From Dryomyza anilis (taxonomy: Eukaryota > Arthropoda > Insecta > Diptera > Dryomyzidae), in assembly GCA_951804985.1 (NCBI GenBank), contig OX638135.1:70895695-70959694 (forward strand): a stretch of 64,000 bases of DNA, written 5' to 3'. This document shows positions 12,113-26,567 of this stretch, piece by piece. Every line of letters begins with the position of its first letter. The stretch's first letter is position 1. Below the pieces are notes generated by a model. It did no database searches. It worked only from the letters and a program-made list of their open reading frames with translations, and was not told the DNA's origin. Made by a program: the position numbers and the translations under genes.

Positions 12113-13969
12113 TCCTATTAATATAATAAATCTGAATGTTTGTTTGTTGGTTTGTCCTTTTGTTTGTTTGTTCCACTTCTCCGTCTAAACGGCTGATCCG
12201 ATTTTCTTGAAATTTTTACCACAGATGCGGTATGGTCTGGAAGGAATGATAGGCTATATATGGGCGGGATTGGACAAAGGGGCGTGGCACCTCCCATACA
12301 ACCTAAACTTTTAATACGATATAACTCGGCACTTTCACCAGCTACGAACATGAAACAAAAAACTCAAATACAAAAAAAAAAATTTAAAAGCAAAAGCGCC
12401 AAACAAAAGCAAAAGCAAAAACACAAAAACAAAAGCAATCACGTTTGTTCCGCTTCTCCGTCTAAACGGCTGATCCGATTTTCTTGAAATTTTTACCACA
12501 GATGCGGTATGGTCTGGAAGGAATGATAGTCTATATATGGGCGGGATTGGACAAAGGGGCGTGGCACCTCCCATACAACCTAAACTTTTAATACGATATA
12601 ACTCGGCACTTTCACCAGCTACGAACATGAAACAAAAAACTCAAATACAAAAAAAAATTTAAAAGCAAAAAGCAAAAGCACAAAACAAAAGCAAAAATAC
12701 AAAACACAAAAACAAAAGCAATCACGTTTGTTCCGCTTCTCCGTCTAAACGGCTGATCCGATTTTCTTGAAATTTTTACCACACATGCGGGATGGTCTGG
12801 AAGGAATGATAGGATATATAAGGGCGGGATTGAACAAAGGGGCGTGGCACCTCTCTCTAAACACGATATAACTCGGCACTTTCACCAGCTTCGAACATGA
12901 AAAAAAAAACTCAAATACAAAAAAAAAATTAAAAACAAAAAAGCAAAAGCACAACACAAAACAAAAGCAAAAATACAAAAACAAAACCAATCACATAAAA
13001 CCACAATCCAAACTAAATGAAAAACAAAACAAGGAAAGAAAAAGAAAAACAAACTCACCACACTAAAACTAACCAAACTAAAACTCACCACACTAAAATT
13101 CACCCTTAAATTAACCCCACTCAAACCCACCCCACTATAATTCACCACACTAAAACTCACCATACTAAAACTCACCACACAAAAACTCACCACACTAAAA
13201 CTCACCACACTTAAACTCACCACACAAAAACTCACCACACTAAAACTCACCATACTAAAACTCACCACACTAAAACTCACCACACTAAAACTCACCACAC
13301 TAAAACTCACCACACTTAAACTCACCACACAAAAATTCAACACAGTAAAACTCACCACATTAAAACTCACCACACTAAAACTCACCACACTAAAACTCAC
13401 CACACAAAAACTCACCACACTAAAACTCACCACACTTAAAAACACCACACTTAAACTCACCACACTCAAATGCACCACACTAAAACTCACCACACCAAAA
13501 CTAACCACAATTAAACTCACCACTCCAAAATTCACCACATCTAAACTCACCACACCGAAACTTACCACACCGAAACTTACTACATTAAAACCCACCACAC
13601 TAAAACTTCTACTGGGAAAAACTCTACGGGGAAGAATTCTATGGGAAAGAATTCTACCGGGAACAATTCTACCGGGATGCATTCTACGTTGAGAATTCTA
13701 CGGGAAAGCGTTCTATGTGGATTTTACGGGGAAGATTTCTACTGGGAATAATTCTGCGGAGAAGCGCAGTCTGAGAAAAAATTGTCTTTGAGAAAAGTTG
13801 TTATGGCGGAGAATTATTTGGTTACCACATTTATAAAACCAATAAAAAATGTCAACAGCTAAGCACGGGCACCTCATATAAATAATAAAATGTTTTTTAT
13901 ATTAATAAAATCGCTCCATATCTTTGAATTCAGAAAATCTTGGCACGAGTCGTGCACGGGTCCAGCTAG
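12113..13969 (+). mobile_element. Non-autonomous Helitron, copy H4
   Basis: The shortest copy, mainly because its 15-bp array (13053-13606) is contracted. It has three 5' segments, the third partly deleted near 12850. It ends in CTAG at 13966-13969. Its 5' flank is TATTTAATA but its 3' flank is the reverse-complement unit TATTAAATA. Confidence 0.75.
13053..13606 (+). repeat. 15-bp minisatellite of H4
   Basis: About 37 units' worth of the ACTAAAACTCACCAC repeat, less than half the size of the arrays in H2 and H7. Confidence 0.9.
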
Positions 13970-15427
13970 TATTAAATATATTAAATATATTAAATATATT
14001 AAATATATTAAATATATTAAATATATTAAAAATATTAAATATATTAAATATATTAAATATATTAAATATATTAAATATATTAAATATATTAAATATATTA
14101 AATATATTAAATATATTAAATATATTAAATATATTAAATATATTAAATATATTAAATATATTAAATATATTAAATATATTAAATATATTAAATATATTAA
14201 ATATATTAAATATATTAAATATATTAAATATATTAAATATATTAAATATATTAAATATATTAAATATATTAAATATATTAAATATATTAAATATATTAAA
14301 TATATTAAATATATTAAATATATTAAATATATTAAATATATTAAATATATTAAATATATTAAATATATTAAATATATTAAATATATTAAATATATTAAAT
14401 ATATTAAATATATTAAATATATTAAATATATTAAATATATTAAATATATTAAATATATTAAATATATTAAATATATTAAATATATTAAATATATTAAATA
14501 TATTAAATATATTAAATATATTAAATATATTAAATATATTAAATATATTAAATATATTAAATATATTAAATATATTAAATATATTAAATATATTAAATAT
14601 ATTAAATATATTAAATATATTAAATATATTAAATATATTAAATATATTAAATATATTAAATATATTAAATATATTAAATATATTAAATATATTAAATATA
14701 TTAAATATATTAAATATATTAAATATATTAAATATATTAAATATATTAAATATATTAAATATATTAAATATATTAAATATATTAAATATATTAAATATAT
14801 TAAATATATTAAATATATTAAATATATTAAATATATTAAATATATTAAATATATTAAATATATTAAATATATTAAATATATTAAATATATTAAATATATT
14901 AAATATATTAAATATATTAAATATATTAAATATATTAAATATATTAAATATATTAAATATATTAAATATATTAAATATATTAAATATATTAAATATATTA
15001 AATATATTAAATATATTAAATATATTAAATATATTAAATATATTAAATATATTAAATATATTAAATATATTAAATATATTAAATATATTAAATATATTAA
15101 ATATATTAAATATATTAAATATATTAAATATATTAAATATATTAAATATATTAAATATATTAAATATATTAAATATATTAAATATATTAAATATATTAAA
15201 TATATTAAATATATTAAATATATTAAATATATTAAATATATTAAATATATTAAATATATTAAATATATTAAATATATTAAATATATTAAATATATTAAAT
15301 ATATTAAATATATTAAATATATTAAATATATTAAATATATTAAATATATTAAATATATTAAATATATTAAATATATTAAATATATTAAATATATTAAATA
15401 TATTAAATATATTAAATATATTAAATA
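13970..15427 (+). repeat. 9-bp satellite (TATTAAATA), 162 units
   Basis: 1458 bp in perfect phase with the end of H4. One variant unit (TATTAAAAA) lies near 14026. It passes directly into the 7-bp satellite at 15428. Confidence 0.95.
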
Positions 15428-18400
15428 AAATATATAAAATATAAAATATAAAATATAAAATATAAAATATAAAATATAAAATATAAAATATAAAATATAA
15501 AATATAAAATATAAAATATAAAATATAAAATATAAAATATAAAATATAAAATATAAAATATAAAATATAAAATATAAAATATAAAATATAAAATATAAAA
15601 TATAAAATATAAAATATAAAATATAAAATATAAAATATAAAATATAAAATATAAAATATAAAATATAAAATATAAAATATAAAATATAAAATATAAAATA
15701 TAAAATATAAAATATAAAATATAAAATATAAAATATAAAATATAAAATATAAAATATAAAATATAAAATATAAAATATAAAATATAAAATATAAAATATA
15801 AAATATAAAATATAAAATATAAAATATAAAATATAAAATATAAAATATAAAATATAAAATATAAAATATAAAATATAAAATATAAAATATAAAATATAAA
15901 ATATAAAATATAAAATATAAAATATAAAATATAAAATATAAAATATAAAATATAAAATATAAAATATAAAATATAAAATATAAAATATAAAATATAAAAT
16001 ATAAAATATAAAATATAAAATATAAAATATAAAATATAAAATATAAAATATAAAATATAAAATATAAAATATAAAATATAAAATATAAAATATAAAATAT
16101 AAAATATAAAATATAAAATATAAAATATAAAATATAAAATATAAAATATAAAATATAAAATATAAAATATAAAATATAAAATATAAAATATAAAATATAA
16201 AATATAAAATATAAAATATAAAATATAAAATATAAAATATAAAATATAAAATATAAAATATAAAATATAAAATATAAAATATAAAATATAAAATATAAAA
16301 TATAAAATATAAAATATAAAATATAAAATATAAAATATAAAATATAAAATATAAAATATAAAATATAAAATATAAAATATAAAATATAAAATATAAAATA
16401 TAAAATATAAAATATAAAATATAAAATATAAAATATAAAATATAAAATATAAAATATAAAATATAAAATATAAAATATAAAATATAAAATATAAAATATA
16501 AAATATAAAATATAAAATATAAAATATAAAATATAAAATATAAAATATAAAATATAAAATATAAAATATAAAATATAAAATATAAAATATAAAATATAAA
16601 ATATAAAATATAAAATATAAAATATAAAATATAAAATTAATTATATATTATAATTTTATATTTTATAATTTAATATTATAAAATATAAATTAAAAAATAT
16701 AAAATATAAAAATATAAAATATAAAATAAAAATATTAAAATATAAAATAATAAAATATAAAATATAAAATATAAAATATAAAATATAAAATATAAAATAT
16801 AAAATATAAAATATAAAATATAAAATATAAAATATAAAATATAAAATATAAAATATAAAATATAAAATATAAAATATAAAATATAAAATATAAAATATAA
16901 AATATAAAATATAAAATATAAAATATAAAATATAAAATATAAAATATAAAATATAAAATATAAAATATAAAATATAAAATATAAAATATAAAATATAAAA
17001 TATAAAATATAAAATATAAAATATAAAATATAAAATATAAAATATAAAATATAAAATATAAAATATAAAATATAAAATATAAAATATAAAATATAAAATA
17101 TAAAATATAAAATATAAAATATAAAATATAAAATATAAAATATAAAATATAAAATATAAAATATAAAATATAAAATATAAAATATAAAATATAAAATATA
17201 AAATATAAAATATAAAATATAAAATATAAAATATAAAATATAAAATATAAAATATAAAATATAAAATATAAAATATAAAATATAAAATATAAAATATAAA
17301 ATATAAAATATAAAATATAAAATATAAAATATAAAATATAAAATATAAAATATAAAATATAAAATATAAAATATAAAATATAAAATATAAAATATAAAAT
17401 ATAAAATATAAAATATAAAATATAAAATATAAAATATAAAATATAAAATATAAAATATAAAATATAAAATATAAAATATAAAATATAAAATATAAAATAT
17501 AAAATATAAAATATAAAATATAAAATATAAAATATAAAATATAAAATATAAAATATAAAATATAAAATATAAAATATAAAATATAAAATATAAAATATAA
17601 AATATAAAATATAAAATATAAAATATAAAATATAAAATATAAAATATAAAATATAAAATATAAAATATAAAATATAAAATATAAAATATAAAATATAAAA
17701 TATAAAATATAAAATATAAAATATAAAATATAAAATATAAAATATAAAATATAAAATATAAAATATAAAATATAAAATATAAAATATAAAATATAAAATA
17801 TAAAATATAAAATATAAAATATAAAATATAAAATATAAAATATAAAATATAAAATATAAAATATAAAATATAAAATATAAAATATAAAATATAAAATATA
17901 AAATATAAAATATAAAATATAAAATATAAAATATAAAATATAAAATATAAAATATAAAATATAAAATATAAAATATAAAATATAAAATATAAAATATAAA
18001 ATATAAAATATAAAATATAAAATATAAAATATAAAATATAAAATATAAAATATAAAATATAAAATATAAAATATAAAATATAAAATATAAAATATAAAAT
18101 ATAAAATATAAAATATAAAATATAAAATATAAAATATAAAATATAAAATATAAAATATAAAATATAAAATATAAAATATAAAATATAAAATATAAAATAT
18201 AAAATATAAAATATAAAATATAAAATATAAAATATAAAATATAAAATATAAAATATAAAATATAAAATATAAAATATAAAATATAAAATATAAAATATAA
18301 AATATAAAATATAAAATATAAAATATAAAATATAAAATATAAAATATAAAATATAAAATATAAAATATAAAATATAAAATATAAAATATAAAATATAAAA

Positions 18401-19667
18401 TATAAAATATAAAATATAAAATATAAAATATAAAATATAAAATATAAAATATAAAATATAAAATATAAAATATAAAATATAAAATATAAAATATAAAATA
18501 TAAAATATAAAATATAAAATATAAAATATAAAATATAAAATATAAAATATAAAATATAAAATATAAAATATAAAATATAAAATATAAAATATAAAATATA
18601 AAATATAAAATATAAAATATAAAATATAAAATATAAAATATAAAATATAAAATATAAAATATAAAATATAAAATATAAAATATAAAATATAAAATATAAA
18701 ATATAAAATATAAAATATAAAATATAAAATATAAAATATAAAATATAAAATATAAAATATAAAATATAAAATATAAAATATAAAATATAAAATATAAAAT
18801 ATAAAATATAAAATATAAAATATAAAATATAAAATATAAAATATAAAATATAAAATATAAAATATAAAATATAAAATATAAAATATAAAATATAAAATAT
18901 AAAATATAAAATATAAAATATAAAATATAAAATATAAAATATAAAATATAAAATATAAAATATAAAATATAAAATATAAAATATAAAATATAAAATATAA
19001 AATATAAAATATAAAATATAAAATATAAAATATAAAATATAAAATATAAAATATAAAATATAAAATATAAAATATAAAATATAAAATATAAAATATAAAA
19101 TATAAAATATAAAATATAAAATATAAAATATAAAATATAAAATATAAAATATAAAATATAAAATATAAAATATAAAATATAAAATATAAAATATAAAATA
19201 TAAAATATAAAATATAAAATATAAAATATAAAATATAAAATATAAAATATAAAATATAAAATATAAAATATAAAATATAAAATATAAAATATAAAATATA
19301 AAATATAAAATATAAAATATAAAATATAAAATATAAAATATAAAATATAAAATATAAAATATAAAATATAAAATATAAAATATAAAATATAAAATATAAA
19401 ATATAAAATATAAAATATAAAATATAAAATATAAAATATAAAATATAAAATATAAAATATAAAATATAAAATATAAAATATAAAATATAAAATATAAAAT
19501 ATAAAATATAAAATATAAAATATAAAATATAAAATATAAAATATAAAATATAAAATATAAAATATAAAATATAAAATATAAAATATAAAATATAAAATAT
19601 AAAATATAAAATATAAAATATAAAATATAAAATATAAAATATAAAATATAAAATATAAAATATAAAA
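15428..19667 (+). repeat. 7-bp satellite (TATAAAA)n, about 4.2 kb
   Basis: Near-perfect heptamer array. It is interrupted once, at 16637-16750, by irregular AT sequence with TATAAAATTA..TAATTTTATA inverted words. It abuts H5. A similar array in reverse complement flanks H6. Confidence 0.95.
16637..16750. repeat. Irregular AT island inside the 7-bp satellite
   Basis: This is the only disordered stretch in the 4.2-kb heptamer array. It contains self-complementary runs and partial heptamers with one-base insertions (AAAAATA, ATAATAAAA). It has no counterpart in the array next to H6. Confidence 0.8.
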
Positions 19668-19672
19668 TCCTA

Positions 19673-21626
19673 TCCTATTAATATAATAAATCTGTTTGTT
19701 CGTTTGTACGTTTGTACGTTTGTTCCGCTTCTCCGTCTAAACGGCTGATCCGATTTTCTTGAAATTTTTACCACAGATGCGGTATGGTCTGGAAGGAATG
19801 ATAGGCTATATATGGGCGGGATTGGGCAAAGAGGCGTGGCACCTCCCATACAACCTAAACTTTCAATACGATATAACTCGGCACTTTCACAAGCTACGAA
19901 CATGAAACAAAAAACTTAAATACAAAAAAAAATTTAAAAACAAAAAAGCAAAAGCACAAAACAAAACAAAAGCAAAAATACAAAAACAAAAGCAATCACG
20001 TTTGTTCCGCTTCTCCGTCTAAACGGCTGATCCGATTTTCTTGAAATTTTTACCACAGATGCGGTATGGTCTGGAAGGAATGATAGGCTATATATGGGCG
20101 GGATTGGGCAAAGAGGCACCTCCCATGCAACCTAAACACGATATAATTCGGCACTTTCACCAGCAACGAACATGAAACAAAAAACTCAAATTAAAAAAAA
20201 AAATTAAAAACAAAAAATCAAAAGCACAACACAAAACAAAACAAAAGCAAAAATACAAAAACAAAACCAATCACATAAAACCACAATCCAAACTAAATGA
20301 AAAACAAAATAAGGAAAGAAAAAGAAAAGCAAACTCACCACACTAAAACTAACCAAACTAAAACTCACCACACTAAAATTCACCCTTAAATTAACCACAC
20401 TAAAACCCACCACACTAAAACCCACCACACTATAATTCACCACACTAAAACTCACCACACTAAAATTGACCACACTAAAACTCACCACACTAAAACTCAC
20501 CACACTAAAACTCACCACACTAAAACTCACCACACTTAAACTCACCACACTTAAACTCACCACACTAAAACTCACCACACTAAAACTCACCACACTTAAA
20601 CTCACCACACAAAAATTCAACACACTAAAATTCACCACACCAAAACTCACCACACTAAAACTCACCACACTAAAACTCACCACACTAAAACTCACCAGAC
20701 TTAAACTCACCGCACTAAAATTTCACCTTACTAAAACTCACCACACTAAAACTCACTACACTAAAATTTCACCACATTAAAATTCACCACTTTTAAACTC
20801 ACCACATTAAAACTCACTACACTCAAATTTCGGTACACTAAAACTCACCACACAAAAACTCACCACACTAAAACTCACCACACTTAAACTCACCACACTA
20901 AAACTCACCACACTTAAACTCACCACACAAAAATTCAACACACTAAAATTCACCACACCAAAACTCACCACAATAAAATTCACCACACTAAAACTCGCTA
21001 CACTAAAACACGCCACACTAAAACACGCCACATTAAAATTCACCACACTAAAACCCACCACACTATAATTGACCACACTAAAACTCACCACACTTAAAAA
21101 CACCACACTTAAACTCACCATACTCAAATTCACCACACTAAAACTCACCACACTAAAACTCACCACACCAAAACTAACCACAATTAAACTCACCACTCCA
21201 AATTCACCACATCTAAACTCACTACACCGAAACTTACTACATTAAAACCCACCACACTAAAATTTCTACTGGGAAAAACTCAACGGGGAAGAATTCTACG
21301 GGAAAGAATTCTAACGGGAACAATTCTACCGGGATGAATTCTACGTTGAGAATTCTACGGGAAAGCGTTCTATGTGGATTTTACGGGGAAGATTTCTACT
21401 GGGAATAATTCTGCGGAGAAGCGCAGTCTGAGAAAAAATTGTCTTTGAGAAAAGTTGTTTTGGCGGAGAATTATTTGGTTACCACATTTATAAAACGAAT
21501 AAAAAATTTCAACAGCTAAGCACGGGCCCCTCATATAAATAATAAAATGTTTTTTATATTAATAAAATCGCTCCATATCTTTGAATTCAGAAAATCTTGG
21601 CACGAGTCGTGCACGGGTCCAGCTAG
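19673..21626 (+). mobile_element. Non-autonomous Helitron, copy H5 (left palindrome arm)
   Basis: H5 starts TCCTATTAAT at 19673, preceded by an extra TCCTA (19668), and ends CTAG at 21623-21626. It has two 5' segments, the 15-bp array (20334-21266), the GAATTC block and the tail. It shares private variants with H6: CACAAGC in the first unit, a 5-bp loss giving GAGGCACCTCCC in the second, and the doubled start TCCTATCCTATT. H5 and H6 are therefore sister copies. Confidence 0.75.
20334..21266 (+). repeat. 15-bp minisatellite of H5
   Basis: About 62 units' worth of ACTAAAACTCACCAC. The order of variant units matches H6 unit for unit, apart from a few substitutions. Confidence 0.95.
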
Positions 21627-24173
21627 TATTAAATATATTAAATATATTAAATATATTAAATATATTAAATATATTAAATATATTAAATATATTAAATATA
21701 TTAAATATATTAAATATATTAAATATATTAAATATATTAAATATATTAAATATATTAAATATATTAAATATATTAAATATATTAAATATATTAAATATAT
21801 TAAATATATTAAATATATTAAATATATTAAATATATTAAATATATTAAATATATTAAATATATTAAATATATTAAATATATTAAATATATTAAATATATT
21901 AAATATATTAAATATATTAAATATATTAAATATATTAAATATATTAAATATATTAAATATATTAAATATATTAAATATATTAAATATATTAAATATATTA
22001 AATATATTGAATATATTAAATATATTAAATATATTAAATATATTAAATATATTAAATATATTAAATATATTAAATATATTAAATATATTAAATATATTAA
22101 ATATATTAAATATATTAAATATATTAAATATATTAAATATATTAAATATATTAAATATATTAAATATATTAAATATATTAAATATATTAAATATATTAAA
22201 TATATTAAATATATTAAATATATTAAATATATTAAATATATTAAATATATTAAATATATTAAATATATTAAATATATTAAATATATTAAATATATTAAAT
22301 ATATTAAATATATTAAATATATTAAATATATTAAATATATTAAATATATTAAATATATTAAATATATTAAATATATTAAATATATTAAATATATTAAATA
22401 TATTAAATATATTAAATATATTAAATATATTAAATATATTAAATATATTAAATATATTAAATATATTAAATATATTAAATATATTAAATATATTAAATAT
22501 ATTAAATATATTAAATATATTAAATATATTAAATATATTAAATATATTAAATATATTAAATATATTAAATATATTAAATATATTAAATATATTAAATATA
22601 TTAAATATATTAAATATATTAAATATATTAAATATATTAAATATATTAAATATATTAAATATATTAAATATATTAAATATATTAAATATATTAAATATAT
22701 TAAATATATTAAATATATTAAATATATTAAATATATTAAATATATTAAATATATTAAATATATTAAATATATTAAATATATTAAATATATTAAATATATT
22801 AAATATATTAAATATATTAAATATATTAAATATATTAAATATATTAAATATATTAAATATATTAAATATATTAAATATATTAAATATATTAAATATATTA
22901 AATATATTAAATATATTAAATATATTAAATATATTAAATATATTAAATATATTAAATATATTAAATATATTAAATATATTAAATATATTAAATATATTAA
23001 ATATATTAAATATATTAAATATATTAAATATATTAAATATATTAAATATATTAAATATATTAAATATATTAAATATATTAAATATATTAAATATATTAAA
23101 TATATTAAATATATTAAATATATTAAATATATTAAATATATTAAATATATTAAATATATTAAATATATTAAATATATTAAATATATTAAATATATTAAAT
23201 ATATTAAATATATTAAATATATTAAATATATTAAATATATTAAATATATTAAATATATTAAATATATTAAATATATTAAATATATTAAATATATTAAATA
23301 TATTAAATATATTAAATATATTAAATATATTAAATATATTAAATATATTAAATATATTAAATATATTAAATATATTAAATATATTAAATATATTAAATAT
23401 ATTAAATATATTAAATATATTAAATATATTAAATATATTAAATATATTAAATATATTAAATATATTAAATATATTAAATATATTAAATATATTAAATATA
23501 TTAAATATATTAAATATATTAAATATATTAAATATATTAAATATATTAAATATATTAAATATATTAAATATATTAAATATATTAAATATATTAAATATAT
23601 TAAATATATTAAATATATTAAATATATTAAATATATTAAATATATTAAATATATTAAATATATTAAATATATTAAATATATTAAATATATTAAATATATT
23701 AAATATATTAAATATATTAAATATATTAAATATATTAAATATATTAAATATATTAAATATATTAAATATATTAAATATATTAAATATATTAAATATATTA
23801 AATATATTAAATATATTAAATATATTAAATATATTAAATATATTAAATATATTAAATATATTAAATATATTAAATATATTAAATATATTAAATATATTAA
23901 ATATATTAAATATATTAAATATATTAAATATATTAAATATATTAAATATATTAAATATATTAAATATATTAAATATATTAAATATATTAAATATATTAAA
24001 TATATTAAATATATTAAATATATTAAATATATTAAATATATTAAATATATTAAATATATTAAATATATTAAATATATTAAATATATTAAATATATTAAAT
24101 ATATTAAATATATTAAATATATTAAATATATTAAATATATTAAATATATTAAATATATTAAATATATTAAATA
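21627..24173 (+). repeat. 9-bp satellite (TATTAAATA), 283 units, left of the palindrome centre
   Basis: 2547 bp, exactly 283 units in phase with the CTAG of H5. One unit variant (TATTGAATA) lies near 22006. The array inverts at 24173/24174. Confidence 0.95.
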
Positions 24174-26567
24174 TATTTAATATATTTAATATATTTAATA
24201 TATTTAATATATTTAATATATTTAATATATTTAATATATTTAATATATTTAATATATTTAATATATTTAATATATTTAATATATTTAATATATTTAATAT
24301 ATTTAATATATTTAATATATTTAATATATTTAATATATTTAATATATTTAATATATTTAATATATTTAATATATTTAATATATTTAATATATTTAATATA
24401 TTTAATATATTTAATATATTTAATATATTTAATATATTTAATATATTTAATATATTTAATATATTTAATATATTTAATATATTTAATATATTTAATATAT
24501 TTAATATATTTAATATATTTAATATATTTAATATATTTAATATATTTAATATATTTAATATATTTAATATATTTAATATATTTAATATATTTAATATATT
24601 TAATATATTTAATATATTTAATATATTTAATATATTTAATATATTTAATATATTTAATATATTTAATATATTTAATATATTTAATATATTTAATATATTT
24701 AATATATTTAATATATTTAATATATTTAATATATTTAATATATTTAATATATTTAATATATTTAATATATTTAATATATTTAATATATTTAATATATTTA
24801 ATATATTTAATATATTTAATATATTTAATATATTTAATATATTTAATATATTTAATATATTTAATATATTTAATATATTTAATATATTTAATATATTTAA
24901 TATATTTAATATATTTAATATATTTAATATATTTAATATATTTAATATATTTAATATATTTAATATATTTAATATATTTAATATATTTAATATATTTAAT
25001 ATATTTAATATATTTAATATATTTAATATATTTAATATATTTAATATATTTAATATATTTAATATATTTAATATATTTAATATATTTAATATATTTAATA
25101 TATTTAATATATTTAATATATTTAATATATTTAATATATTTAATATATTTAATATATTTAATATATTTAATATATTTAATATATTTAATATATTTAATAT
25201 ATTTAATATATTTAATATATTTAATATATTTAATATATTTAATATATTTAATATATTTAATATATTTAATATATTTAATATATTTAATATATTTAATATA
25301 TTTAATATATTTAATATATTTAATATATTTAATATATTTAATATATTTAATATATTTAATATATTTAATATATTTAATATATTTAATATATTTAATATAT
25401 TTAATATATTTAATATATTTAATATATTTAATATATTTAATATATTTAATATATTTAATATATTTAATATATTTAATATATTTAATATATTTAATATATT
25501 TAATATATTTAATATATTTAATATATTTAATATATTTAATATATTTAATATATTTAATATATTTAATATATTTAATATATTTAATATATTTAATATATTT
25601 AATATATTTAATATATTTAATATATTTAATATATTTAATATATTTAATATATTTAATATATTTAATATATTTAATATATTTAATATATTTAATATATTTA
25701 ATATATTTAATATATTTAATATATTTAATATATTTAATATATTTAATATATTTAATATATTTAATATATTTAATATATTTAATATATTTAATATATTTAA
25801 TATATTTAATATATTTAATATATTTAATATATTTAATATATTTAATATATTTAATATATTTAATATATTTAATATATTTAATATATTTAATATATTTAAT
25901 ATATTTAATATATTTAATATATTTAATATATTTAATATATTTAATATATTTAATATATTTAATATATTTAATATATTTAATATATTTAATATATTTAATA
26001 TATTTAATATATTTAATATATTTAATATATTTAATATATTTAATATATTTAATATATTTAATATATTTAATATATTTAATATATTTAATATATTTAATAT
26101 ATTTAATATATTTAATATATTTAATATATTTAATATATTTAATATATTTAATATATTTAATATATTTAATATATTTAATATATTTAATATATTTAATATA
26201 TTTAATATATTTAATATATTTAATATATTTAATATATTTAATATATTTAATATATTTAATATATTTAATATATTTAATATATTTAATATATTTAATATAT
26301 TTAATATATTTAATATATTTAATATATTTAATATATTTAATATATTTAATATATTTAATATATTTAATATATTTAATATATTTAATATATTTAATATATT
26401 TAATATATTTAATATATTTAATATATTTAATATATTTAATATATTTAATATATTTAATATATTTAATATATTTAATATATTTAATATATTTAATATATTT
26501 AATATATTTAATATATTTAATATATTTAATATATTTAATATATTTAATATATTTAATATATTTAATA
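24174..26567 (+). repeat. 9-bp satellite (TATTTAATA), 266 units, right of the palindrome centre
   Basis: 2394 bp, exactly 266 units, the reverse complement of the preceding array. It ends at the CTAG of H6. It has 17 units fewer than the left arm and no counterpart of the TATTGAATA variant. Confidence 0.95.
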
